Assembly (NCBI RefSeq): GCF_023476645.1
Contig: NZ_JAMCOJ010000008.1
Span: 1-64,000, forward strand
Source of the DNA: Cellulophaga sp. 20_2_10
GTDB taxonomy: Bacteria > Bacteroidota > Bacteroidia > Flavobacteriales > Flavobacteriaceae
Direction of reading: 5' to 3'
DNA: 64,000 nucleotides
Within the stretch, counting starts at the first letter, position 1, and the number at the start of each line of letters is the position of its first letter. Below the pieces are notes generated by a model. That model saw only the letters and a list, made by a program, of their open reading frames with translations. It made no database searches and was not told the DNA's origin. Shown one piece after another: positions 50,842 to 59,813 of the stretch. The position numbers and the translations under genes are program-made.

Positions 50842-51621
50842 TTAAAACGATGCGATATACTTTATAACCTTTTCATTAAAAACGTCTGGTTGCTCCACAT
50901 TTACTACGTGTCCGCAATCTTCTATTACCACTAACTCTGATGCTTCATGCTGTTGCACAACTTTTCTTATAGAAGGTAAAAACATATAATCTTCTTGTCC
51001 CATAATATATAAAGCAGGAATTTTTATATCCTTTGTTCTAAAAAAACGAAGTAATGGATTTATATCTGCAGTAAGCTTAAACCAACGTATAAACTCTTTC
51101 TGGTATAACTTCTTAGCTTCACGTACAAAAAGAGATCTAGACTCTTTATGGTTCTTATTTGGCATTATTACAAATGCAAAAAACTTATACAACCATAAAT
51201 AAGGTACAACAGATTTAAAAATGGTTCCTAAACGCATTAAAACCTGTGATCTAAAGTTTAATTTTAGTATTGCTCCACCTAAAACCATACTCTCTACTTT
51301 CTGAGGGTAGTTTTCTGCTAAATTTCTAATTAAGATTGTCCCTAATGATATACCAATAAAATGAGATTTTTCTACGTTCTCAAATTCTAAAACTTGTACA
51401 ATATCTTCAGTTAAGAAATTAAAGGTATACTTCTTATCATAAACATCTTTAAAACTGTGTTTAGATCCACCGTGACCTCTAAGATCTATAAGTAGTATAT
51501 TAAACTCACTCCTAAATGCTCTTACTTGTTTAAACCAGATAGAAGAACTACCTCCTGCTCCGTGAATAAACGTAACCCATTTTTCAGAAGTTTTATGTCT
51601 ATAAGTTGTATAATTAAGCAA
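50842..51621 (-). CDS. Alpha/beta hydrolase
   Basis: 259 residues from a TTG start at 51621 (no in-frame ATG before the upstream stop). HGAGGSSSIWF forms the oxyanion region, GISLGT holds the nucleophile Ser (about residue 90), RGHGGSKHSF is a common proximal motif, and the catalytic His is in DCGHVVNVEQPDVF. Cytosolic or loosely membrane-associated esterase/hydrolase of unknown substrate. Confidence 0.92.
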   Translation of the reverse strand: MLNYTTYRHKTSEKWVTFIHGAGGSSSIWFKQVRAFRSEFNILLIDLRGHGGSKHSFKDVYDKKYTFNFLTEDIVQVLEFENVEKSHFIGISLGTILIRNLAENYPQKVESMVLGGAILKLNFRSQVLMRLGTIFKSVVPYLWLYKFFAFVIMPNKNHKESRSLFVREAKKLYQKEFIRWFKLTADINPLLRFFRTKDIKIPALYIMGQEDYMFLPSIRKVVQQHEASELVVIEDCGHVVNVEQPDVFNEKVIKYIASF

Positions 51622-51792
51622 TATATTTTTGTGTTGATTGATGATGCTTTAAGCGCGTAAAAATAGGAATTATATATGTTGTTTGTATCACAATGTTAGG
51701 ATTTTCAGAAATTAAAGTTAAAAAAAAGATAAATTACCTATTTATTGGTCATACGTCACTCTTCTGATGAACCAAAACCCCTGTTTGAAACG

Positions 51793-51800
51793 TATCTTTG
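51793..51800 (+). promoter_or_regulatory. -7 element of the small gene at 51821
   Basis: TATCTTTG matches TAnnTTTG and lies 20 bases before the ATG at 51821. It overlaps an upstream in-frame ATG (51767), which is therefore not the likely start. Confidence 0.6.
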
Positions 51801-51820
51801 TAAAGAACAAAACATTAGCT

Positions 51821-52015
51821 ATGAAAAATCAATATTGCAAAGTAGGTACTACCACTCCTTTAACTAACGAAGAGAATATGATTTCTCTATTAGAACGCAG
51901 ATATAACTCTTTTATTGAGATGGCTGCACAAATAGGAAATAGCAACACAAAATTGGCTGAATTTTTACAATTTAAAGCTGTAAAAACAAGAAGAACTTTA
52001 GAAAAACTAGCTTAG
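51821..52015 (+). CDS. Conserved small cytosolic protein
   Basis: 64 residues from ATG 51821, [27 protein letters not shown], then [34 protein letters not shown]. Helical, charged and basic at the end. Longer starts are possible but lie in the promoter. Its last 9 bases overlap the 3' end of pyrF. Unknown function; small proteins of this type recur in Flavobacteriaceae. Confidence 0.6.
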   Translation: MKNQYCKVGTTTPLTNEENMISLLERRYNSFIEMAAQIGNSNTKLAEFLQFKAVKTRRTLEKLA

Positions 52016-52828
52016 TTTCTCTAGCTCTATTTTCATTTGCTGTTGTAAGTCTTGAGCTTTTTGCGCTGCCGCTTTAGCAAAGTCTAAATCGTTGCTTGCA
52101 TAAATTATGCCTCTAGATGAGTTTATTAATAAACCTACATTAGAACTCATACCATATGTACAAACATCAGCAAGATTACCTCCTTGTGCCCCAACCCCTG
52201 GCACTAATAAAAAGCTATTGGGTATTATTTGTCTAATTTCAGATAAATACTCGGCTTTTGTAGCTCCTACAACATACATTAAGTTTTTAGACCCTTTATA
52301 CGTTTTAGAGGTCTCTAAAACTTGTTTATATAACTCTTTGCCGTCTACAAGCTTTGTTTGGTAGTCAAAAGCACCAGCATTAGATGTTAAGGCTAAAAGT
52401 ATTGTATGCTTGTCTGTAAAGGCTAAGAAAGGCTCTACAGAGTCTTTACCCATATAAGGAGCAATAGTTACCGAGTCAAACCCCAAGTCGTCAAAAAAGG
52501 CTTTAGCATACATTGTAGAGGTATTACCTATATCTCCACGTTTAGCATCTGCAATTGTAAAAATCTCTGGATAATTAGCATTAAGGTATTTTATAGTCTT
52601 TTCTAAAGAAACCCATCCTTTTATACCATACGCTTCATAAAAAGCAGTATTTGGCTTATAAGCAACACATAAATGGTGCGTAGCATCTATAATTTCTTTG
52701 TTAAAAGCAAAAATAGGATCTTCTTCTTTTAGTAAATGCTGTGGAATTTTAGTTAGGTCTACATCTAAACCTATGCACAAAAAAGATTGTTTCTTATGTA
52801 TTTGTGCTACTAACTGTTCTGTTGTCAT
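52007..52828 (-). CDS. pyrF: Orotidine-5'-phosphate decarboxylase
   Basis: Last step of UMP synthesis: OMP to UMP + CO2. 273 residues, the long form seen in Bacteroidota and Actinobacteria. The catalytic Asp-Lys-Asp motif is in [44 protein letters not shown] and [12 protein letters not shown] surround the active site. It lies downstream of prfA on the same strand, a common flavobacterial pair. Confidence 0.97.
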   Translation of the reverse strand: MTTEQLVAQIHKKQSFLCIGLDVDLTKIPQHLLKEEDPIFAFNKEIIDATHHLCVAYKPNTAFYEAYGIKGWVSLEKTIKYLNANYPEIFTIADAKRGDIGNTSTMYAKAFFDDLGFDSVTIAPYMGKDSVEPFLAFTDKHTILLALTSNAGAFDYQTKLVDGKELYKQVLETSKTYKGSKNLMYVVGATKAEYLSEIRQIIPNSFLLVPGVGAQGGNLADVCTYGMSSNVGLLINSSRGIIYASNDLDFAKAAAQKAQDLQQQMKIELEKLS

Positions 52829-52960
52829 TCTATACTATGTTTTGACTTTGTTATATAAAAAAAGATTTTGCAATTGATGTATTTTGAACCTGAACTTCTT
52901 CAATCTTCAATTTATCAACCTACAAAATCTTTCATTTTTTTTTTAGAATCTACGTATTCC

Positions 52961-54037
52961 CTAGAAAATTTCAGATGCTTCTTTTAGTTTCTCTGTATTT
53001 TCAACAAGCATTAACTCATCTAAAATTCTTTGAATATCTCCATTTATTATATTCTGCAAATCGTAAAGTGTTAAACCAATTCTATGGTCTGTTACCCTAC
53101 CCTGCGGATAATTATATGTTCTAATTTTAGCAGAACGGTCACCACTACTTACTTGTGAATTACGTTTTGCGGCATCTTCTTCTTGCTTTTTAGCTAATTC
53201 CTGATCGTACAATCTAGAACGTAATACTTTAAATGCCTTTTCCTTATTTTTATGTTGAGATTTTTGATCCTGACACTGTGCTACTAATCCTGTAGGTAAG
53301 TGAGTTAAACGCACTGCAGAGTACGTTGTGTTTACAGACTGTCCACCTGGTCCAGAAGAACAGAAAAAATCTACACGAACATCTTTAGGTTCTATTTGTA
53401 CATCAAAGTCTTCTGCTTCTGGCAATACCATAACCGTTGCAGCACTTGTATGTACTCTACCTTGTGTTTCTGTTTGTGGTACTCTTTGTACACGGTGCAC
53501 TCCAGCTTCAAACTTTAAGGTACCGTAAACATCATCACCTGTAACTTCAAACTGAATTTCTTTGTAACCACCACTTGTACCTTCACTTAAATCTATCACG
53601 TTGGTTTTCCAACCTCTAGATTCACAATACTTAGTGTACATTCTAAATAAATCACCTGCAAAAATACTAGCTTCATCTCCACCAGTACCTCCTCTTACCT
53701 CTACCACAACATTCTTAGAATCTTCTGGATCTTTAGGTATAAGTAATAATTTAATTTCTTCTTCTAACTTAGGCAATGCAGTTTTAGCTTCATCTAATTG
53801 CATTTTAGCCATATCTACCATTTCTGCATCGCTACCGTCAGAAATAATTTCGTTAGCCTCTTCTATATTGTTCGTAAACTCAAGATATAAATCTCTTTTG
53901 TCACATAACTTCTTAAGATCTTTATATTCTTTGTTTAGCTCTACATAACGCTTTTGATCTGTAATAATATCTGGTTGGATAATTAAATCCGAAACCTCAT
54001 CAAAACGTTGTTTTACTATATTTAATTTGTCAATCAT
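52961..54037 (-). CDS. prfA: Peptide chain release factor 1
   Basis: Recognises UAA and UAG and triggers peptide release. 358 residues: helical domain 1, the tripeptide anticodon region around [24 protein letters not shown] with the P-x-T motif, and the catalytic GGQ loop in [20 protein letters not shown]. The C-terminal part contains [14 protein letters not shown]. Full length, no frameshift (unlike prfB of many species). Upstream of pyrF. Confidence 0.97.
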   Translation of the reverse strand: MIDKLNIVKQRFDEVSDLIIQPDIITDQKRYVELNKEYKDLKKLCDKRDLYLEFTNNIEEANEIISDGSDAEMVDMAKMQLDEAKTALPKLEEEIKLLLIPKDPEDSKNVVVEVRGGTGGDEASIFAGDLFRMYTKYCESRGWKTNVIDLSEGTSGGYKEIQFEVTGDDVYGTLKFEAGVHRVQRVPQTETQGRVHTSAATVMVLPEAEDFDVQIEPKDVRVDFFCSSGPGGQSVNTTYSAVRLTHLPTGLVAQCQDQKSQHKNKEKAFKVLRSRLYDQELAKKQEEDAAKRNSQVSSGDRSAKIRTYNYPQGRVTDHRIGLTLYDLQNIINGDIQRILDELMLVENTEKLKEASEIF

Positions 54038-54070
54038 AATCCGTGCTTCGCTTGGACTGCGAATTTACGA

Positions 54071-54078
54071 TATTTTTG
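54071..54078 (+). promoter_or_regulatory. -7 element of the small ABC transporter operon
   Basis: TATTTTTG fits TAnnTTTG, with TTG at 54052-54054 (16-base spacer), 37 bases before the ATG at 54116. Confidence 0.5.
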
Positions 54079-54115
54079 TATATTTATTTAAATAATTTAA
54101 AGACAAGAATATTTG

Positions 54116-54421
54116 ATGAAATCATTTTTAAAAATACAGACATACAAGCTTTGCTTTATTTTTTACGTAACTTATATGTTTTTGTCTCCAATAGTTACAT
54201 TGTATCTAATTTTTAGATCAATATCCATTATTCAATTATTTACAATAAAAACTGTTTTATTTGGCTTGTTATATATTCAATTTATTTCTAATGTTAAACT
54301 AAATCAAAAGTTAACTTTTTATCAAAATTTTGGACTCTCGAGGATAAAAATTTTTTCTTTTTTATATTTAATCGATAGTATACTCACATTATTAGCTTTT
54401 AAAACAATCTCCTTATTTTGA
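54116..54421 (+). CDS. Small membrane protein of a minimal ABC transporter
   Basis: 101 residues from ATG 54116 (a TTG directly before it is possible). Three hydrophobic segments: KLCFIFYVTYMFLSPIVTLYLIF, TIKTVLFGLLYIQFI and IKIFSFLYLIDSILTLLAFKTI. Its TGA overlaps the TTG start of the ATPase gene (TTGA, 54418-54421), so the two products are coupled and this should be the membrane partner. ABC membrane domains usually have at least five or six helices; only three are here. Confidence 0.6.
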   Translation: MKSFLKIQTYKLCFIFYVTYMFLSPIVTLYLIFRSISIIQLFTIKTVLFGLLYIQFISNVKLNQKLTFYQNFGLSRIKIFSFLYLIDSILTLLAFKTISLF

Positions 54422-55062
54422 TAGTAGAAATAGACAATGTAGAGTATTTTTTTGGTAAAAATAAAATTCTATCAGGAATTTACATAAAAGGAGAAACTGG
54501 CACGGTAACTGGTATTCTTGGAAAAAACGGTTGTGGAAAAACATCATTATTAAAAATCCTATTTGGCAATTTATCTCCAAAAAGCAAAAATATTAGAATA
54601 GATGGTAAACATCAAAAAAAAGCTTTGTTTAGTACATGTCTTATTGCATATTTACCACAACATTCCCTTATTCCTAAAAATTTAACGACGTCAAGAATAT
54701 TTAATTTATTTAAAGTTTCATGGATAGATTTTGTAGCTGAGTTTGACACTTTTTCTTTATACGAAAAAACTAAAATCAATAAACTTTCTAGTGGTGAAAT
54801 AAGAGTTATTGAAACATATTTAATCTTAAAGTCTAGAAAAAAGATAATTCTATTAGATGAACCATTTTCTTTTATTTCTCCTATTCACATTGAAAAAATC
54901 AAAAACATAATCAACACACAGAAAAAAGAAAGTGTAATTATTATAACAGATCACTATTATAATGATATTTTGGAAATTAGTGACACTCTCTTTTTTTTTA
55001 AAAATGGATATTCTAAACCTATCGACTCAAAAGAAGATTTAAAAAACGAAGGCTATATTTAG
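54418..55062 (+). CDS. ABC-transporter ATP-binding protein
   Basis: 214 residues from a TTG start. Walker A is GILGKNGCGKTS (about residues 32-43), Q-loop in AYLPQHSLIP, signature LSSGEIRVIETYL (LSGG replaced by LSSGE), Walker B KIILLDEPFS, H-loop VIIITDHYYND. A complete nucleotide-binding domain. The partner membrane protein is the 101-residue product upstream, overlapping by four bases. Substrate unknown; could export a peptide or lipid. Confidence 0.9.
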   Translation: MIVEIDNVEYFFGKNKILSGIYIKGETGTVTGILGKNGCGKTSLLKILFGNLSPKSKNIRIDGKHQKKALFSTCLIAYLPQHSLIPKNLTTSRIFNLFKVSWIDFVAEFDTFSLYEKTKINKLSSGEIRVIETYLILKSRKKIILLDEPFSFISPIHIEKIKNIINTQKKESVIIITDHYYNDILEISDTLFFFKNGYSKPIDSKEDLKNEGYI

Positions 55063-55069
55063 TTTCTAA

Positions 55070-56350
55070 TTATCTGACATTTACAAAAGTAGCTCCCAAA
55101 CTTACTATAAAAGAGTCTAATCCGTTGTCTCTATTGTACATTGTTCCCCTAACGTCTATCGTTTTTAAACCAAAACCAAAAACTCTTTGCTTGGCAAAAA
55201 TATCTTTGTAGCGTAGACCTGCTCCGTATTGATGAGATATAAACTCACTTAAATCATAATCAGATGTGTAATAGTCCAAAATAGACACTGCTCCTTCTTT
55301 CTCATAAAAATATTCAGATTCTGATTGATTGTAAAACCTATATGTAGGGTATAATGTAAAAACATTATTTAATTTAATAGGAACCTCTATACTAGCCGTA
55401 TTAGACGTAATTCCCCAATCATCTGTATAAAAACGATAATAGGTACGTAACACAAAAGTATCATTAAGATAATAGTTTAAGCGACCTCCTATTGGAATTT
55501 TAACTCGGTTATCTGGCAATATTTCTACTCCGTCTGCTAATTGAAAATCATCAATAAAAAAATCGTTCATATCTCCAAAGTATACACGCTGAAAAGGTGT
55601 ACTTAATAATCCGCTCTGTACAATAACATCTGCAAATAAAGATCCTTGCACCTTTTTACCTAATATCTGTGACAAGCCTAAAGACACTGAATATGTATTT
55701 CTATTTTTGTTAGTAAACTCAGTAAAATTAGGGTTATACGTTCCTGTTCCTGAAACTCTACTATCAAAAAAACCTTGCCTTAACTCTATTGGGTATTGCG
55801 GCTTCCATTTGTCTAAAAATACTTGTCCAGAAATAGACAATTCTGTGTTTTTCTCATTAAACAAGTATGTATAACTAGCTCCTATACCCACAGAACTATA
55901 ATCGTACTCCTTTGCGGAATATAAACTAGCTCCTATAATTTTATTTCTATCTTCTGAGCTGTGCTCGTAACCCGCTTTAAAATGAATTAGCTTATCACTT
56001 TTAGAAGCTCCTGAAGACGCATTAAAAGGGTTAACTCTCTTGCTAAAATCTCCATCTAATGGGTTTACATTACTAGACGATGCAGATGTGTACGCAGATA
56101 TACCAACATCTACAGTAAGTACATCATCATTATTTAAAGGTATTTTTACAACGATGGTAGATGTTACATCTGTTAACTCTTGCGTACCCTCACCTCCAGA
56201 TACAGCTGCATTATCTCCATCTTGATCGTAGTAACTAAAAAGCAGGTCTACTTCTGCATCTTCTAAAACTCGTTTGCTATAAGTAGCTTCTTCTTGTCCG
56301 TAGATTAGAACAGAAAATAACAAAGCTATTGGTATAAGAACCTTTTGCAT
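55070..56350 (-). CDS. DUF3570-family outer-membrane beta-barrel protein
   Basis: 426 residues with a signal peptide (MQKVLIPIALLFSVLIYGQ). Mature part is beta-rich with alternating hydrophobic residues (GASYTYLFNEKNTELSISGQVFLD, LSQILGKKVQGSLFADVIVQSG, LRTYYRFYTDDWGITSNTASIEVPIKL), consistent with a barrel; the last strand ends FVNVR. Matches DUF3570, which usually neighbours DUF4266. Last gene of the five-gene envelope redox operon. Confidence 0.9.
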   Translation of the reverse strand: MQKVLIPIALLFSVLIYGQEEATYSKRVLEDAEVDLLFSYYDQDGDNAAVSGGEGTQELTDVTSTIVVKIPLNNDDVLTVDVGISAYTSASSSNVNPLDGDFSKRVNPFNASSGASKSDKLIHFKAGYEHSSEDRNKIIGASLYSAKEYDYSSVGIGASYTYLFNEKNTELSISGQVFLDKWKPQYPIELRQGFFDSRVSGTGTYNPNFTEFTNKNRNTYSVSLGLSQILGKKVQGSLFADVIVQSGLLSTPFQRVYFGDMNDFFIDDFQLADGVEILPDNRVKIPIGGRLNYYLNDTFVLRTYYRFYTDDWGITSNTASIEVPIKLNNVFTLYPTYRFYNQSESEYFYEKEGAVSILDYYTSDYDLSEFISHQYGAGLRYKDIFAKQRVFGFGLKTIDVRGTMYNRDNGLDSFIVSLGATFVNVR

Positions 56351-56368
56351 TATTTTAATTATTTATTT

Positions 56369-56578
56369 TTAATTACAACCGCAACCACCACCTGTTTTAC
56401 CTCCGTTTGCTCCTGAAGCTGATTCTCTGTAAACCTGAAAATTGGTTTCGTAACGTTCTATGTTTTTTGCTGCTAGGGTCATCTCCTCATCATTAAGGTA
56501 CACCTTATCATACCCCTTTACAGCTACGCAAGATGTAGCTGTAACAGCCAAGCAGAAAAGAATAATTAAATTTCTCAT
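56369..56578 (-). CDS. DUF4266-family small lipoprotein with C-terminal CxC
   Basis: 69 residues. MRNLIILFCLAVTATSCVAVKG has a lipoprotein Cys at residue 17, then YDKVYLNDEEMTL and a Gly-rich C-terminus ending GGGCGCN. The terminal Cys-Gly-Cys is the conserved mark of the family and could bind metal or exchange disulfides. Lies between ApbE and DUF3570 with short gaps (9 and 18 bases), one operon. Confidence 0.92.
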   Translation of the reverse strand: MRNLIILFCLAVTATSCVAVKGYDKVYLNDEEMTLAAKNIERYETNFQVYRESASGANGGKTGGGCGCN

Positions 56579-56587
56579 ACTTTAAAT

Positions 56588-57580
56588 TTAGTAATTATTT
56601 TGGAACGTAATGCCTTTACTTTTATGTATTTGGTTGTTTTGATCTACTATTATAACCTCAACTCCTTTTAATTGCGCTACAACAGACAACCCAGTCTCTA
56701 CACCCATTACAAAGATAGACGTTGCAAGCGCATCACATAATTCTGCTTTTTTAGCAAAAATGGAAACACTTTTTACACCTTTAGAAGGCCAACCTGTTCT
56801 AGGGTCTATGATATGTGAGTATTTTTCTCCTTTAAAAATGATATATTTTTCATAATTACCAGAAGTTGCTACAGATGAATCTACTATAGGCAACCAAGAA
56901 AATATTTTTTCTGCATCTAGAGGATTGCTTATGCCTACCATCCATTTTTTGCCACTTACCTGAGTGCCCCAAGTGGTTAAATCACCTGATGCGTTTATAA
57001 TACCTCCGATTACACCTTTACTAATCATTAATTGCTTTACCTGGTCGGCAGCAAAACCTTTCCCTATTGCCCCAAAGCCTATTTTCATCCCTTTATTTGG
57101 TAAAAAAACAGTCTGCTTTTCTTTATCTAGAATAATATTTTTATAACCTACGTTTGCAATTGAGTTTGCAACCTGAGCATCTGTAGGCAAATAATCCATA
57201 TGTATATTAAACTTCCATACATTATCTAGAGCTGCATAAGTAATATCAAAAGCACCATCTGTTACTTTAGATATTTGTATAGCACGTTCTATTAGTCCAA
57301 AAAGTTCTGGAGCTACTTGCACAGGAGCAACACCTGCATTTTTATTAATTTCTGAAGTTTGAGAATTTTTATCCCAAGAAGATATTATTTTTTCTATGCG
57401 CTTTACCTCTGCAATGCATTCCTCTATATAAGCATTTGCTGTTGCTGTTTCTTTAGCAACTATAGTAAAATCGAATCTATTGCCCATTAACTTTACAGTT
57501 TTATGGGCGGTAATGTGTTTTTCTTGAGCAACTGAAAACAAAAAGAAAAAACAAAACAGGGGGGACAGTAATTTTTTCAC
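56588..57580 (-). CDS. apbE: FAD:protein FMN transferase (ApbE)
   Basis: 330 residues; GTG start at 57580 overlapping the upstream TGA (GTGA), with a signal peptide (MKKLLSPLFCFFFLFSVAQ). ApbE flavinylates Thr residues of exported proteins with FMN. Characteristic segments: VKLMGNRFDFTIVA, KIGFGAIGKGFAADQV, NASGDLTTWG and HIIDPRTGWPSKGV. The acidic metal-binding residues are present. The flavin acceptor is not obvious in this operon. Translationally coupled to thioredoxin. Confidence 0.95.
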   Translation of the reverse strand: MKKLLSPLFCFFFLFSVAQEKHITAHKTVKLMGNRFDFTIVAKETATANAYIEECIAEVKRIEKIISSWDKNSQTSEINKNAGVAPVQVAPELFGLIERAIQISKVTDGAFDITYAALDNVWKFNIHMDYLPTDAQVANSIANVGYKNIILDKEKQTVFLPNKGMKIGFGAIGKGFAADQVKQLMISKGVIGGIINASGDLTTWGTQVSGKKWMVGISNPLDAEKIFSWLPIVDSSVATSGNYEKYIIFKGEKYSHIIDPRTGWPSKGVKSVSIFAKKAELCDALATSIFVMGVETGLSVVAQLKGVEVIIVDQNNQIHKSKGITFQNNY

Positions 57581-58011
57581 TTCACAAAAGTACTCAAATC
57601 CTTAATATATTCTGATGGTGAACTATTTTTATATCCTGTTTTACTTAAAATATTTTTATCCTTATCTAAAAGTAGTACAAACGGAAAATAACCTTGTTGA
57701 TTATATGTATTAGCTAACTCTCTGTTTGCTAATTCTAAGTCGCTTGGTAATCTATTTTTCTTTTTCCTTGGAAAGTCTGCCTTATAAAGTACTAAATTCT
57801 TTTCTGCGTATTTTTTAAATTCTGATGATTGCCATATTTCTTGATCTAACTTTATGCAAGGAGCACACCAGTCCGACCCAGAAAAAACCAATAATAGGTG
57901 TTTATCCTGCTCTTTTGCCTTAGTAACTGCATCAGAAAAACTACTACTCCATTCTTGTGCTGTTATTGTAAAAGAAAATAACAAACATATTATTACAACT
58001 AATTTTTTCAT
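57577..58011 (-). CDS. Secreted thioredoxin-family protein
   Basis: 144 residues with a signal peptide (MKKLVVIICLLFSFTITAQ). GSDWCAPCIKLDQEIWQSSEF is a thioredoxin-like active site, CxxC as CAPC in a DUF255/thioredoxin_7-type context. Ends ...DLSTFVK. Probably reduces or oxidises the cysteines of neighbours (DUF4266 CxC, ApbE or the Rieske protein). Stop overlaps the apbE start by 4 bases. Confidence 0.93.
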   Translation of the reverse strand: MKKLVVIICLLFSFTITAQEWSSSFSDAVTKAKEQDKHLLLVFSGSDWCAPCIKLDQEIWQSSEFKKYAEKNLVLYKADFPRKKKNRLPSDLELANRELANTYNQQGYFPFVLLLDKDKNILSKTGYKNSSPSEYIKDLSTFVK

Positions 58012-58040
58012 AGCACACGAAATTCAAAAATATTACCAAA

Positions 58041-58487
58041 CTATTCAAACACACGTAACATAGTACCTGTTAGTGTCGTATTATATACTTTTAAAGGCTT
58101 GGCAGCTTTACTATCTACTTGGTTTAAAGGCGTACCTGTTTGACTAAAACGAGAACCGTGAACATCACAATAAAAAATACCTCCGTCTACATTTGCAAAA
58201 CGTACTTGGTCATAGTTTTCGTGACTACAAATTTGAGTGGCAGCAACAAACTCCCCCTCTAGATTTTTAACCACAACAACATCATTCTTAAGAATAAAAC
58301 CACCATTGGCTTGTAGTTTAGATGCCTCGTCTGACTCTAAATCTATAGTAAAATCTACATTAGTGGGCACTTCTTTTTTATCACCTTCTTCACTATCGCT
58401 ATCACTAGAACACCCGCCTAAACAAGGAAAAGTTAACGCAAAAGCTGCACCCACTCCTAAAGTCCTTAAAAACTGTTTTCTTTCCAT
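58041..58487 (-). CDS. Rieske [2Fe-2S] lipoprotein
   Basis: 148 residues. N-terminus MERKQFLRTLGVGAAFALTF with a Tat-like RKQFL and then lipobox CLGGCSSD. Cluster ligands are CSH (in TQICSHENYDQVRF) and CDVH (in YCDVHGSRFSQTG), i.e. CxH and CxxH, the Rieske set. A periplasmic or outer-membrane electron carrier. First gene of the redox operon. Confidence 0.93.
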   Translation of the reverse strand: MERKQFLRTLGVGAAFALTFPCLGGCSSDSDSEEGDKKEVPTNVDFTIDLESDEASKLQANGGFILKNDVVVVKNLEGEFVAATQICSHENYDQVRFANVDGGIFYCDVHGSRFSQTGTPLNQVDSKAAKPLKVYNTTLTGTMLRVFE

Positions 58488-58537
58488 AATTAGTTGTTTT
58501 ATAAGTACAACGATTAAAAGGTGAAAATTGTTGTTAG

Positions 58538-59716
58538 TTAATATTCAAAAGTTCCGTACGCACTAGTAATTGTTAGTTTTTTAGTAGCACTTGCTTCTAC
58601 TCTACCAACTATTTTAGCAGCTACACCAAAACCTTTAGAGATAGCAATTAACTCTTCTGCCACTGCAGGGTTAACATACAACTCCATACGGTGACCACAG
58701 TTAAAAACTTGGTACATCTCTTTCCAATCTGTTTTAGACTGTTCTTGTATTAACTTAAACAATGGTGGCACAGGAAAAAGATTGTCCTTTACAATATGTA
58801 AATCACCTACAAAGTGAAGAATTTTTGTTTGTGCACCTCCACTACAGTGTACCATACCATGTATGTCTGTGCTGTTATATTTTTCTAATATTCTCTTAAT
58901 AATTGGTGCGTAGGTCCTTGTTGGTGACAATACCAACTTACCTGCATTTAAAGGAGAATCTGTAACCTCATCTGTTAGTTTAACACCTCCAGAGTACACT
59001 AAGTCTTCTGGTACTGCTGCATCAAAACTTTCTGGATATTTATTTGCTAAATATTTAGAAAACACATCGTGTCTTGCAGATGTAAGTCCGTTACTACCCA
59101 TTCCGCCATTGTACTCGCTCTCGTAAGTAGCTTGCCCAAAAGATTCTAAACCAACAATTACATCGCCAGCTTTAATATTAGCATTATCAATAACATCCTT
59201 TTTATTAAGTCTAGCTGTTACAGTAGAATCTACAATTATGGTACGTACCAAATCACCAACATCTGCAGTTTCACCACCAGTAGAATGTATAACAATACCG
59301 TGGCTCTTTAAATCTTCAATAAGTTCTTCTGTACCATTAATAATAGCAGATAAGACTTCACCCGGAATTAAATTTTTATTTCTTCCTATGGTAGAAGACA
59401 ACATAATGTTATCTGTTGCTCCAACACAGATTAAGTCATCAATATTCATTATTAAAGCATCTTGTGCTATACCCTTCCAAACAGAAACATCTCCTGTTTC
59501 TTTCCAGTACATGTATGCTAAAGACGATTTAGTGCCAGCACCATCTGCGTGCATTACCAAGCAGTAATCTTTGTCACCAGTTAAGTAGTCTGGAACTATT
59601 TTACAGAATGCCTTAGGAAAAAGACCTTTGTCTATATTTTTAATGGCATTGTGCACATCTTCTTTAGATGCTGAAACTCCTCTTTGGTTATACCTTTCGC
59701 TATTAGATGAACTCAT
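58538..59716 (-). CDS. purM: Phosphoribosylformylglycinamidine cyclo-ligase (AIR synthetase)
   Basis: Converts FGAM to AIR in purine synthesis with ATP. 392 residues, somewhat longer than the usual 345; starts MSSSNSERYNQRGVSASKEDVH. PurM-fold marks: DGAGTKSSLAYMYWKETGD, MNIDDLICVGATDNIMLSSTIGRN and STGGETADVGDLV. The C-terminal domain has HCSGGAQTKILHFVGD and FNCGHRMELYV. Single gene, upstream of the Rieske operon by 51 bases on the same strand. Confidence 0.95.
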   Translation of the reverse strand: MSSSNSERYNQRGVSASKEDVHNAIKNIDKGLFPKAFCKIVPDYLTGDKDYCLVMHADGAGTKSSLAYMYWKETGDVSVWKGIAQDALIMNIDDLICVGATDNIMLSSTIGRNKNLIPGEVLSAIINGTEELIEDLKSHGIVIHSTGGETADVGDLVRTIIVDSTVTARLNKKDVIDNANIKAGDVIVGLESFGQATYESEYNGGMGSNGLTSARHDVFSKYLANKYPESFDAAVPEDLVYSGGVKLTDEVTDSPLNAGKLVLSPTRTYAPIIKRILEKYNSTDIHGMVHCSGGAQTKILHFVGDLHIVKDNLFPVPPLFKLIQEQSKTDWKEMYQVFNCGHRMELYVNPAVAEELIAISKGFGVAAKIVGRVEASATKKLTITSAYGTFEY

Positions 59717-59813
59717 ACTTTTTTACTTTGACGCAAAAATAATGTAATCCATAAAATTAGCAGCAATAAACTTTGGTAGATATCAACAATGATGGTTTAT
59801 AACCGTGAAAAAA

